DNA of 64,000 bases, taken from contig JAFRQP010000058.1 in NCBI GenBank assembly GCA_017428565.1, positions 35,644-99,643 of the forward strand, written 5' to 3'. The position numbers were made by a program, and so were the translations under genes. The notes under the pieces were generated by a model. It saw nothing but the letters and a program-made list of their open reading frames with translations, did no database searches and was not told the origin of the DNA. This DNA is from Oscillospiraceae bacterium. Its GTDB lineage: Bacteria > Bacillota > Clostridia > Oscillospirales > Oscillospiraceae. This document shows positions 33,178 through 40,289 of this stretch, in pieces. How positions within the stretch are numbered: position 1 is the first letter of the stretch; every line of letters begins with the position of its first letter.

Positions 33178-34164
33178 TCAGGGCCTTTCCAGGGGCCGCA
33201 GGCGGACTTCCCCGGTCTGCACCCGGCGCTCACTCCCGTCGGAGAGGCGCACCCGCAGGGCGTAGTCCGGCTCCAGGTCCAGCGCCCGGGCCCGCTCCGG
33301 CTCCCGCCCGGGGGAGAGCAGCTCCACCTCCCGGCCCAGGACCAGGGAGCGGTCCCGGTAGCCGGCAAAGCAGTCCGCCGGCTCCTCCCCGCCGCAGTAT
33401 CGCCAGAGCCGATTCAAAATCCCCGCCGCCACCCGGCAGCGCAGCTCCGGCAGAGTCCGCTCCGCAAACACGGCCCCGGCCACGTCCCGCAGCTCCGCCG
33501 GGAAGCCCCCCGCCGGCTCCAGAACGTTGACGCCCACGCCCACCACCGCGTGGTGCAGCAGGCCGCTCTCGCAGTCCAGGCTCGCCTCGGTGAGGATGCC
33601 GCAGACCTTTTTGCCCGCCATGAAAACGTCGTTGACCCATTTGATCTGCGCGGGCCGCCCGGAGAGCTCCTCCAGGGTCTCCGCCACGGCCACCGCCGCG
33701 CAGGCGGTGATCCGGACAGCCTCCGCCGCCGGCATCCGGGGGCGCAGCAGTAGGCTCAGATACACGCCCGTGTCCTCCGGGGAGTAAAAGCTGCGGCCCA
33801 TGCGGCCCCGCCCGGCGCTCTGCCGTCCGGCCGCCAGAGCCAGGCCCGCGGCCTCTCCCCGGTTCGCCAGCTCCTTCAGCGCCGTGTTGGTGGAGCCGAT
33901 CTCCGGCACATAGCGCAGACGCAGGCCGGGGGCGTCCAGATACTTCTCGATCCCCGGGGCGCTGAGCACATCGCTTTTGGACAGGAGCCGGTAGCCCCGC
34001 CGGGGGGCCGACTCGATGAGATAGCCCTCCGCCCGCAGCTGCTCCACCGCCTTCCACACCGCCGCGCGGCTCAGGGACAGCCCCGCCGCCAGCTCCTCGC
34101 CGGAGACGCTGCGATCCGCGCTGCGCCAGAGCATCTCCAGCACCCGATCCTTTGTCATTGTCAT
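33178..34164 (-). CDS. birA: Biotin-protein ligase / biotin repressor BirA
   Basis: A 328-residue two-domain BirA. N-terminal winged HTH (LSLSRAAVWKAVEQLRAEGY, residues ~25-50), then the ligase: EIGSTNTALKELANRG, the biotinyl-AMP loop AAGRQSAGRGRMGRSFYSP, VKW-type text as IKWNDV-like IKWVNDVFMAGKKVCGILTE, and a C-terminal SH3-like domain. It joins biotin to carboxylase carrier proteins and, with the HTH, represses biotin uptake or synthesis genes. Its ATG overlaps the bioY stop by 4 nt, so it is coexpressed with biotin uptake. Confidence 0.95.
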   Translation of the reverse strand: MTMTKDRVLEMLWRSADRSVSGEELAAGLSLSRAAVWKAVEQLRAEGYLIESAPRRGYRLLSKSDVLSAPGIEKYLDAPGLRLRYVPEIGSTNTALKELANRGEAAGLALAAGRQSAGRGRMGRSFYSPEDTGVYLSLLLRPRMPAAEAVRITACAAVAVAETLEELSGRPAQIKWVNDVFMAGKKVCGILTEASLDCESGLLHHAVVGVGVNVLEPAGGFPAELRDVAGAVFAERTLPELRCRVAAGILNRLWRYCGGEEPADCFAGYRDRSLVLGREVELLSPGREPERARALDLEPDYALRVRLSDGSERRVQTGEVRLRPLERP

Positions 34165-34721
34165 TGTGATCTTCCTCTCTTGATAAAGGGGTATAGCCGC
34201 CCCGCGAGCAGCGCCGCCAGGGTGAGCTTGACGGCGTCCGGGAGCAAAAAGGGAAACACGCACCAGCCCAGCGCCGCCGCGACGCTGACGGGGCCGGTGT
34301 TTTTGGCATAGAGCCACACGAACCAGGCCGTGCCGAAGGCATAGCAGACCGCCAGGCCCAGCGCCATCCACAGCAGCAATAGAGGGAAGCGGCGGGAGAC
34401 CTTGTCCGCCAGCAGGCCCGTGATCAGGGCGGTGAACAGAAAGCCCAGCAGATAACCGCCGGTGGTGCCCAGCAGCGCCCCCGCGCCGCCCTTGAAGCCG
34501 GCAAACACCGGCGCGCCCACCGCGCCCAGCAGCAGATAGACCGCCACGGTGCAAAGCCCCAGCTTCCAGCCGTAAAGAGCCGTCAGCAGACAGACCGCAA
34601 AGGTCTGCAGCGTGAAGGGCACGCCCCCGGGGGCCGGGATCGAGATCCAGGAACACACGGCGATCAGCGCTGCGCCCATGGCCGCCAGCGCCATCTCCCG
34701 CACGGGAATTTTCGATTTCAC
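34161..34721 (-). CDS. bioY: Biotin transporter BioY
   Basis: A 186-residue integral membrane protein with about six helices, the ECF-transporter S component for biotin. Typical blocks: ISIPAPGGVPFTLQTFAVCL, LLGAVGAPVFAGFKGGAGAL, LGTTGGYLLGFLFTALITG and FPFLLPDAVKLTLAALL. The GTG at 34721 lies 8 nt after GAGAGG; the GTG at 34730 sits on the ribosome site, so 34721 is preferred. No energising EcfAT genes are in the window. First gene of a bioY-birA operon. Confidence 0.93.
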   Translation of the reverse strand: MKSKIPVREMALAAMGAALIAVCSWISIPAPGGVPFTLQTFAVCLLTALYGWKLGLCTVAVYLLLGAVGAPVFAGFKGGAGALLGTTGGYLLGFLFTALITGLLADKVSRRFPLLLLWMALGLAVCYAFGTAWFVWLYAKNTGPVSVAAALGWCVFPFLLPDAVKLTLAALLAGRLYPFIKRGRSQ

Positions 34722-34753
34722 GGAAAGCACCTCTCTTTTCTCAGATGCTCTCC

Positions 34754-34781
34754 ATTATAGCCCGATCCCGCTAAATGTCAA
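34754..34781 (-). promoter_or_regulatory. Promoter of bioY-birA
   Basis: On the minus strand TTGACA (34781-34776), a 16-nt spacer and TATAAT (34759-34754): both boxes are consensus. Confidence 0.85.
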
Positions 34782-34788
34782 CTTGTTT

Positions 34789-35292
34789 TTATCTTTTCGG
34801 TTTACAATTCTCCGGCTGCCAGTCGGCCAGCAGGGTCTCGGCAAGGCCGCCGGGCTTCACCAGCCGGGAGGCCTCCGCCGCCGGAACCCAGAGCCAGCCC
34901 TCCACCTCGGCATTGGGGCGGGGCGTCTCCTCCTCCACGGTGGCGAGGAAGTTCAGCATCAGGGTCTCGCTGGGGGCGTAGTAGTGGCTGCCCAGGAAGC
35001 GGGGCGCCCGGGCCATCATGCCCAGCTCCTCCCGCACCTCCCGGATCACCGCGTCCTCGGCGCGCTCGCCCTTGTCCACATAGCCCGCCACCAGCACCGG
35101 CTCCCTTTCGCCGTACTGCCGGATCAGCAGCATGCGGCTGCCGGTGGGATCCAGCAGAATCACGCTGACGGCGGCGCTGTAGAGGGGGAAGCGCCAGTCC
35201 CCGCAGCGCTCGCACCAGGGGGTGGGCGGCTCCGTGGGGTGCTGCCGCAGGCGCAGCCTTTCCCCGCAGACGGGGCAGTAGTTCAGCTCCAT
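34789..35292 (-). CDS. Nudix hydrolase with N-terminal zinc ribbon (NudC-like)
   Basis: A 167-residue protein. It opens with a zinc-ribbon-like CPVCGERL ... WCERCGDWRFP, then VSVILLDPTGSRMLLIRQYG, AGYVDKGERAEDAVIREVRE and ELGMM, a complete Nudix box with the GYVxxGE-type entry seen in NADH pyrophosphatases. It is shorter than full NudC (~260 residues) because the N-terminal domain is absent. AAGGAGG is 7 nt before ATG 35292. Its start overlaps the end of the upstream alkyltransferase gene by 10 nt. Confidence 0.9.
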   Translation of the reverse strand: MELNYCPVCGERLRLRQHPTEPPTPWCERCGDWRFPLYSAAVSVILLDPTGSRMLLIRQYGEREPVLVAGYVDKGERAEDAVIREVREELGMMARAPRFLGSHYYAPSETLMLNFLATVEEETPRPNAEVEGWLWVPAAEASRLVKPGGLAETLLADWQPENCKPKR

Positions 35293-35783
35293 GTCCCGTC
35301 CTCCTTCGGCAGCGCGCCCTCCAGCCGCAGCAGTGCCTCCTTGCGCCAGAGCCCGCCGGCGTAACCCGTGAGGCCGCCGTCCGCGCCCAGCACCCGGTGG
35401 CAGGGGATCAGCAGGGAGATGGGGTTGCGGCCCACGGCCTGGCCCAGCGCCCGGGGCGAGGCGCAGCCCAGCGCCCGGGCCAGCTCCCCGTAGCTGCTGG
35501 TCTCGCCGTAGGGGATCTGCCGCAGCAGGGCCCAGACCCGCTGCCGGAACGCGCTCCCCCGGGGAGCCAGAGGCGGGCAGAAATCCGGGCGCTTCCCGGC
35601 AAAATAGAGCGCCAGCCACTGCGCCGTTTCCGCAAAGACGGGCTCCTCCCGCTCCCGCGCGTCGGCGGACAGGCCCGCGCAGGCATATTTTTGCCCCGCG
35701 AACCAGAGGCCGGTCAGCGCCGCCCCATCTGAGGCCAGCAGAACCCCCCCCAGAGGCGTCTGCAGCCGGGCGACAGAATCCAT
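35283..35783 (-). CDS. ogt: Methylated-DNA--protein-cysteine methyltransferase
   Basis: A 166-residue suicide DNA-repair protein. FRQRVWALLRQIPYGETSSY, GCASPRALGQAVGRNPISLL and the active-site PCHRV with YAGGLWRKEALLRLE are all present. It transfers methyl groups from O6-methylguanine to its own Cys. GGGAGGG precedes ATG 35783; the open frame upstream runs into promoter DNA. Operon with the Nudix gene, suggesting a nucleic-acid/nucleotide clean-up pair. Confidence 0.95.
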   Translation of the reverse strand: MDSVARLQTPLGGVLLASDGAALTGLWFAGQKYACAGLSADAREREEPVFAETAQWLALYFAGKRPDFCPPLAPRGSAFRQRVWALLRQIPYGETSSYGELARALGCASPRALGQAVGRNPISLLIPCHRVLGADGGLTGYAGGLWRKEALLRLEGALPKEDGTWS

Positions 35784-35942
35784 GGCGATCCCTCCCGCGT
35801 GTGTTTTCTCCCCCCGATTGTACCAGAGCCGGGCCGCCCTTGCAAGGCCCGCCCGGAAAGGCTTTTTTCGGGACGGGGGCTTGCAAAGAGGACGCGTCCT
35901 CTGGTATACTGCAGGCAAGTAAAGCGAAGGGAGGCGGAGGCC

Positions 35943-36482
35943 CTGCGTTTCTGGAAGACGCTGGACGCGCGCTGGGGCGACCGCGCGCTGTGGCAGTTCG
36001 TCAAATTTAATCTGGTCAGTCTGAGCATCACGGTCGTGCAGCTGCTGCTGGCCAATCTCCTGCCGCTGCTCTTCGACGGGCTGCGGGCTCCCCTCCCGCC
36101 TCTGCTGCGCCCGGTCTTCGTGCCGGAGCGTCTGTTTGAGGGCGAGTCCATCTATGTGACGGACGGGGTGGTCACCTGGGGCTATGTGCTGCCCTTTTTC
36201 CTGTCCAATTTCCTGGCCAACATCTACGGCTATTTCATGAACATGAAGGCCACCTTCCGGGGCCGTGGCACCCGGGCGGGTCTGATCGCCTATCTGCTCG
36301 TTCTGACGGGGCTGATCCTCTTCACCACCTGGCTCCAGGGCTGGGTGGCGGCAAAGCTCCTGGAGACGAGCTTCTCCGCCCTGGCCCGTACCGTCGCCGC
36401 GCTCTGCGCCGGCATGGTGCAGATGGCGGTACTCTTCCCGCTGGAAAAATTCGTGCTCTTCCGCAAAAAAGCGGAGAGCTGA
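35943..36482 (+). CDS. GtrA-like membrane protein
   Basis: About 179 residues, four hydrophobic segments. ALWQFVKFNLVSLSITVVQL, FFLSNFLANIYGYFMNMKAT and MVQMAVLFPLEKFVLFRKK match the GtrA/DPMS family layout, whose members help move lipid-linked sugars across the membrane. There is no ATG, GTG or TTG at a fitting place: GGGAGG sits 9 nt before CTG 35943, so CTG may be the start. That start is uncertain; the frame itself is clear. Single gene followed by the terminator hairpin that flanks element copy 2. Confidence 0.75.
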   Translation: MRFWKTLDARWGDRALWQFVKFNLVSLSITVVQLLLANLLPLLFDGLRAPLPPLLRPVFVPERLFEGESIYVTDGVVTWGYVLPFFLSNFLANIYGYFMNMKATFRGRGTRAGLIAYLLVLTGLILFTTWLQGWVAAKLLETSFSALARTVAALCAGMVQMAVLFPLEKFVLFRKKAES

Positions 36483-36521
36483 TGAGGCTTTGACGCCCCA
36501 AAACCCGCTTCACGCGGCTAT

Positions 36522-36556
36522 GAGGATGCGCGCTGCCAAACGCAGCGCGCATCCTC
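36522..36556. terminator. Terminator-like hairpin, first copy (left flank of element copy 2)
   Basis: GAGGATGCGCGCTGC pairs exactly with GCAGCGCGCATCCTC around CAAAC. The same 35 bp recur at 36718-36752 in the same orientation. The T run is absent here because the element follows. Confidence 0.88.
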
Positions 36557-36717
36557 AAGCTGTCGACAATGTGTCGACAGCTTGAAAGCAAGAATGGGAA
36601 CTTCCGAAAAAAGTTCCCATTCTTGCATAGATTGTACGTGAAGGGGGGCATACCCTCCCCCCTTCACAATCCCCCCATGCGTGTCGGTACCTTGCCGCAT
36701 GGGTTTGTCTACAGTCT
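36557..36717. mobile_element. 161-bp multi-hairpin element, copy 2 (MITE-like)
   Basis: Same length and order of hairpins as copy 1 at 27559-27719, with a handful of base changes. Several changes lie in loops or between stems, and the whole 8-nt loop of the third hairpin differs while its stem is kept. Inserted between two exact copies of a local 35-bp hairpin. Confidence 0.88.
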
Positions 36718-36752
36718 GAGGATGCGCGCTGCCAAACGCAGCGCGCATCCTC
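36718..36752 (+). terminator. Terminator hairpin, second copy (right flank of element copy 2)
   Basis: Exact direct copy of 36522-36556, followed by TTTATT, giving a plausible terminator for the GtrA-like gene. Confidence 0.88.
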
Positions 36753-36807
36753 TTTATTCTTGTACAATTTTTCGAAATTGTCTATTTAATTCCTACTAAA
36801 GTTCTGG

Positions 36808-36813
36808 TATATT
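36808..36813 (+). promoter_or_regulatory. -10 box of the isc operon
   Basis: TATATT lies about 40 nt before the regulator start. CCTACTAAAGTTCTGG just upstream resembles the extended sites of Clostridial Rrf2/IscR promoters; a clear -35 box is not seen. Confidence 0.5.
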
Positions 36814-36851
36814 CAGCTGTGGAAATACCCAGTAAAAAAGGGGGAATTGCT

Positions 36852-37268
36852 TTGAATATCACCAGCAAGGGGCGCTATGCCCTGCGGGTGATGCTGGACC
36901 TGGCCCAGCACCCGGAAGACGGCTTTGTGTCGCTGAAGACCGTGGCCGAGCGGCAGGGCATCTCCATGAAATACCTGGAGGCCATCGTGGGCAACCTCAA
37001 GAAGGCGGAGCTGCTGGAGAGCACCCGGGGCAAGGAGGGCGGCTATAAGCTTTGCAAGCCCCCTGCCGACACCAGCGTGGAGGAGATTTTGCGCTCCATC
37101 GAGGACAATCTGGCTCCCGTCTCCTGCATCAAGGACGGCGGCGTCCAGTGCGACCGGGCCGCCATGTGCCTCACCATTCCCATGTGGAAGGAGCTGGACG
37201 AGCTCACCAACGCCTATCTGCAAACCGTCACGCTGGAGGATCTGCTCACCGGACAGAAGTGGAAGTGA
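36852..37268 (+). CDS. iscR: Rrf2-family iron-sulfur regulator IscR
   Basis: A 138-residue winged-helix regulator. MNITSKGRYALRVMLDLAQH, then the HTH VAERQGISMKYLEAIVGNLK and LLESTRGKEGGYKLCKPP. Three Cys in the order C-x7-C-x5-C (SCIKDGGVQCDRAAMC) near residues 92-106 would bind a 2Fe-2S cluster. TTG 36852 after AAAAGGGGGAATTG is the likely start; an upstream GTG lacks a ribosome site. It precedes nifS and iscU on the same strand, as in standard isc operons, and should repress them when clusters are sufficient. Confidence 0.92.
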   Translation: MNITSKGRYALRVMLDLAQHPEDGFVSLKTVAERQGISMKYLEAIVGNLKKAELLESTRGKEGGYKLCKPPADTSVEEILRSIEDNLAPVSCIKDGGVQCDRAAMCLTIPMWKELDELTNAYLQTVTLEDLLTGQKWK

Positions 37269-37513
37269 GTTTTGAGTTTTGAGTTTTCAGAGTTCTTCTG
37301 AGCAGCGAAAAGCGTCCCCGCGGGGATAATCCCCTAGTCAGACCGCCGTCTGACAGCATCCGCCTTGCGGTGCCCGAAAAACGCTGCGGGCTTACGCTTT
37401 TCCTTGCGTTTTTCGACCGCTGCGGAAAAAGCGCGCTCGCTTCTTCCGCCACCGGCGGCGCGAGCCCGCTTTTCCCCTTGCAGGGGAGCCTATAAGGAAA
37501 GGAAGATTGTATT

Positions 37514-38701
37514 ATGTTCGTATACGCCGACAACGCCGCAACCACCAGCGTGTCCAAAACCGCGCTGGATGCCATGCTGCCCTTTTTGACGGAGCAGTAC
37601 GGCAATCCCTCCAGCCTCTATTCCTTCGGTCAGAAGGCCCAGGAGGCCCTGCAGGAGGCCCGGGAGACCGTGGCCAAATGCCTCAACGCCGATCCCAGGG
37701 AGATCTACTTCACCTCCGGCGGCTCCGAGGCCGACAACCAGGCCATCGTCTCCGCCGCCCGTCTGGGCGCCCGGAAGGGCAAAAAGCACCTGATCTCCAC
37801 CAAGTTCGAGCACCACGCCGTGCTGCACACTTTGTCAAAGCTGGAAAAAGAGGGCTTCGAGGTGACGCTTCTGGACGTGCATGAGGACGGGGTGGTGCGG
37901 CTGGAGGATCTGAAGGCCGCCATCCGGGAGGACACGGCCCTGGTGACCATCATGTTCGCCAACAACGAGATCGGCACCGTGCAGCCCATCGCGGAGATCG
38001 GCGCCCTCTGCCGGGAGAAGAAGATCCCCTTCCACTGCGACGCGGTGCAGGCCGCGGGCCACATGCCCATCGACGTGAAGGCCATGAACATCGACATGCT
38101 GGCCATCTCCGGCCACAAGTTCCACGCCCCCAAGGGGGTGGGCGCCCTCTACGCCCGCAAGGGCATGGTGCTCACCAATATCATCGAGGGCGGCGCCCAG
38201 GAGCGGGGCAAGCGGGCCGGCACCGAGAACGTGGCCGGCATCGCCGCCATGGCCGCGGCCCTGCAGGAAAGCTGCGCCAATATGGAGGCCAACACCGCCA
38301 AGATCCTCCCCATGCGGGACAAGCTCTTTGCGGAGCTCTCCAAGATCCCCCACAGCAAAATCAACGGCAGTCTGGAGCATCACGTTCCCGGCACGGTGAA
38401 CATGTGCTTTGAGGGCATCGAGGGAGAGAGCCTGCTGCTGATGCTGGACGATGCGGGGATCTGCGCCTCCTCCGGCAGCGCCTGCACCTCCGGCTCTCTG
38501 GACCCCAGCCATGTGCTGCTGGCCATCGGCCTGCCCCACGAGGTGGCCCACGGCTCCCTGCGCCTGTCCATCGGGGAGTACAACACCATGGAGCAGATCG
38601 ACCACATCATTGAGACCGTGCCCAAGGTGGTCAGCTATCTGCGCTCCATGTCCCCGGTGTGGGACGAGCTGGTCAAAGGCGAACGGAAGCACCTGATTTA
38701 A
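37514..38701 (+). CDS. iscS: Cysteine desulfurase (NifS/IscS)
   Basis: A 395-residue PLP enzyme. [20 protein letters not shown], the GNPSS motif, [26 protein letters not shown] and the PLP-Lys block [16 protein letters not shown] are all present. [20 protein letters not shown] carries the sulfur-transfer Cys in the long NifS-type loop. It releases sulfur from cysteine for Fe-S assembly on the IscU encoded just downstream. AAGGAAAGGA precedes ATG 37514. Confidence 0.95.
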   Translation: MFVYADNAATTSVSKTALDAMLPFLTEQYGNPSSLYSFGQKAQEALQEARETVAKCLNADPREIYFTSGGSEADNQAIVSAARLGARKGKKHLISTKFEHHAVLHTLSKLEKEGFEVTLLDVHEDGVVRLEDLKAAIREDTALVTIMFANNEIGTVQPIAEIGALCREKKIPFHCDAVQAAGHMPIDVKAMNIDMLAISGHKFHAPKGVGALYARKGMVLTNIIEGGAQERGKRAGTENVAGIAAMAAALQESCANMEANTAKILPMRDKLFAELSKIPHSKINGSLEHHVPGTVNMCFEGIEGESLLLMLDDAGICASSGSACTSGSLDPSHVLLAIGLPHEVAHGSLRLSIGEYNTMEQIDHIIETVPKVVSYLRSMSPVWDELVKGERKHLI

Positions 38702-38718
38702 AATCTTTTACCTTATAG

Positions 38719-38768
38719 CCTCCCCTGCCTAAGGGGAGGGGGACCGCGGAGCGGTGGAGGGGTCCTCC
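38719..38768. repeat. Intergenic hairpin repeat inside the isc operon
   Basis: CCTCCCCT / AGGGGAGG (38719-38739) is followed by ACCGC-GGA-GCGGT and then GGAGGGGTCCTCCCC. This composite palindrome resembles intergenic repeats I recall from gut Clostridia. It lies between the desulfurase and scaffold genes without a T run, so it probably does not terminate transcription. Confidence 0.6.
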
Positions 38769-38802
38769 CCTGTTCCGAAAAACAGAATTGGAGGAAACAA
38801 AA

Positions 38803-39246
38803 ATGGCTCTCTACAGTGAAAAAGTAATGGATCATTTCCGCAATCCCCGCAACGTGGGGCAGATCGACGACGCCGACGGTATCGGCGAGGTGGGCAACGC
38901 CAAGTGCGGCGACATCATGCGCATGTATCTGAAGATCGACGAGAACCAGGTCATCACCGACGTGAAGTTCAACACCTTCGGCTGCGGCAGCGCCATCGCC
39001 ACCAGCTCCATGGCCACCGAGCTCATCAAGGGCAAGACCGTGAAGGAAGCCCTGGATCTGTCGAACAAGGCCGTGGTGGAGGCGCTGGACGGGCTGCCCG
39101 TGCACAAGCTCCACTGCAGCGTCCTGGCCGAGCAGGCCGTCCGCGCCGCCGTGAAGGACTACTACGACCGCAACGGCATCGCCTACGACCCGGAGGACTT
39201 CAAGGAGATGGACGAGGACGAGCTTCACGAGCACGTTGGGCATTGA
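38803..39246 (+). CDS. iscU: Fe-S cluster scaffold IscU/NifU
   Basis: A 147-residue scaffold. YSEKVMDHFRNPRNVGQIDD at the start, then the three ligand Cys in AKCGD, NTFGCGSAIATSS and LHCSVLAEQAV. The last ~25 residues are acidic. Fe-S clusters are built here from NifS-derived sulfur and passed to target proteins. GGAGG lies before ATG 38803. It ends the isc operon; a short inverted repeat and a strong terminator follow. Confidence 0.95.
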   Translation: MALYSEKVMDHFRNPRNVGQIDDADGIGEVGNAKCGDIMRMYLKIDENQVITDVKFNTFGCGSAIATSSMATELIKGKTVKEALDLSNKAVVEALDGLPVHKLHCSVLAEQAVRAAVKDYYDRNGIAYDPEDFKEMDEDELHEHVGH

Positions 39247-39314
39247 GTGCTAAGTGCGTAGTGCGTAGTGCTTAGTTAATCTTTCTACGTACTAAGCACT
39301 AAGAACTACGCACT
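39247..39314. repeat. Imperfect inverted repeat of short tandem units
   Basis: GTGCTAAGTGCGTAGTGCGT on the left and ACTAAGCACTAAGAACTACG on the right are partly complementary and built of repeated AGTGC(G)TA units. A comparable short-unit intergenic patch (GAGTTTT repeats) lies at 37265-37289. Confidence 0.55.
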
Positions 39315-39360
39315 AACACAAGAACCGCCTCCCGGATTTCCGGGAGGCGGTTCTTGTGTT
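39315..39360. terminator. Bidirectional terminator with 21-bp stem
   Basis: Left arm 39315-39335 (ends CCGCCTCCCGG) pairs exactly with right arm 39340-39360 around ATTT. It serves iscU and the convergent peptidase gene, whose stop codon lies at the stem base. Confidence 0.93.
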
Positions 39361-40090
39361 ATGCTGGCAGATAGTCCAGAGGGTTCTGGTTGACGCCGTT
39401 GCGCAGCACGGCGAAGTGCAGGTGGCTCTCCTGGCCGACCTCCGCCAGGGCGCTGTCCCCCACCGTGCCGATCAGGTCCCCGGGCTCCAGCCAGTCGCCC
39501 ACGCTGACGGCGGTCTCCTCCGCCAGGTTCGCGTAGACGGTGCAGAAGCCGTCCCCGTGGCTGACGGTGACCACGGTGCCGAAGAGGCCGTCCCGGCGGA
39601 TGCTTTCCACCTTGCCCGCGTGGGCGGCCAGCACCGTCTCGCCCAGAGGCGCCAGAATGTCGATGCCCTCGTGGGTGCGCCAGTCGCCCATGGTGTCGTC
39701 AAAGCGCAGGGTGTCCGGGTCGTGGAAGCGGTCCACCTCCCCGTTGAGCGGCCAGGCGTAGATGGGATTCACCGGCGCCGGCTCCTCCTGAAAGACCTCC
39801 TGGGCCTCCTCGTCCTCGGCGGGCGGCTCTTCGATCATCTGGGTCGCCTCCTGGATGAGCTCTTCCATGGTCTGGGCGCTGTCCCGCGGAGGCGGGAGCA
39901 GCGTCTCCGTACGGGAGACGCCGGTCTGGGTGCTGCTGACCTCGATCACGTCCTCCGCCGGGCTTCGGCTCTCCGCCGTCAGCATCCAGGCGGAGACGCC
40001 GATCACCGCGGCGCAGAGAAACAGTACGATGTAGAAGCCCTTCCCCATCAAAAACGCCTCCAGCCAGCTGCCGGAGCTTTTGCTGTTCAT
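39359..40090 (-). CDS. SpoIIQ-like membrane M23 (LytM) peptidase-domain protein
   Basis: A 243-residue protein. One transmembrane segment (about 18-38, FYIVLFLCAAVIGVSAWML), an acidic coiled linker, then a LytM domain (about 120-243): NGEVDRFHDPDTLRFDDTMG, DWRTHEGIDILAPLGETVLA with the HxxxD metal ligands, VTVSHGDGFCTVYANLAEET and SHLHFAV with HxH. All zinc ligands are kept, so it may be active. Size, single anchor and domain order match Clostridial SpoIIQ, a forespore protein of the engulfment channel. GGAGG is 8 nt before ATG 40090. Confidence 0.82.
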   Translation of the reverse strand: MNSKSSGSWLEAFLMGKGFYIVLFLCAAVIGVSAWMLTAESRSPAEDVIEVSSTQTGVSRTETLLPPPRDSAQTMEELIQEATQMIEEPPAEDEEAQEVFQEEPAPVNPIYAWPLNGEVDRFHDPDTLRFDDTMGDWRTHEGIDILAPLGETVLAAHAGKVESIRRDGLFGTVVTVSHGDGFCTVYANLAEETAVSVGDWLEPGDLIGTVGDSALAEVGQESHLHFAVLRNGVNQNPLDYLPA

Positions 40091-40227
40091 GTGTTCAACC
40101 TCCATACAAGAATTGGTTTCAAGCCTATTCTTGCCTGGGCTGGCAGAGATTATACATGATTCGTTTTGAAAAATGCGTTTACAGCGGCGGCGGGAGCAAA
40201 AATGCCACAGGGACCCTGCCTTCGGGT

Positions 40228-40256
40228 TTGACAGAAGGCGCCAAAGCCGATATACT
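40228..40256 (+). promoter_or_regulatory. Promoter of the GH13 lipoprotein gene
   Basis: TTGACA (40228-40233), a 17-nt spacer and TATACT (40251-40256). Confidence 0.88.
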
Positions 40257-40289
40257 GATTTTACACAGTTACACAAAGGAGGTCATCCT

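Noticed and set aside
37269-37513. A small gene between iscR and the cysteine desulfurase
   Set aside because: The gap holds GAGTTTT repeats and GC-rich partial palindromes; no frame has a ribosome site and plausible composition.
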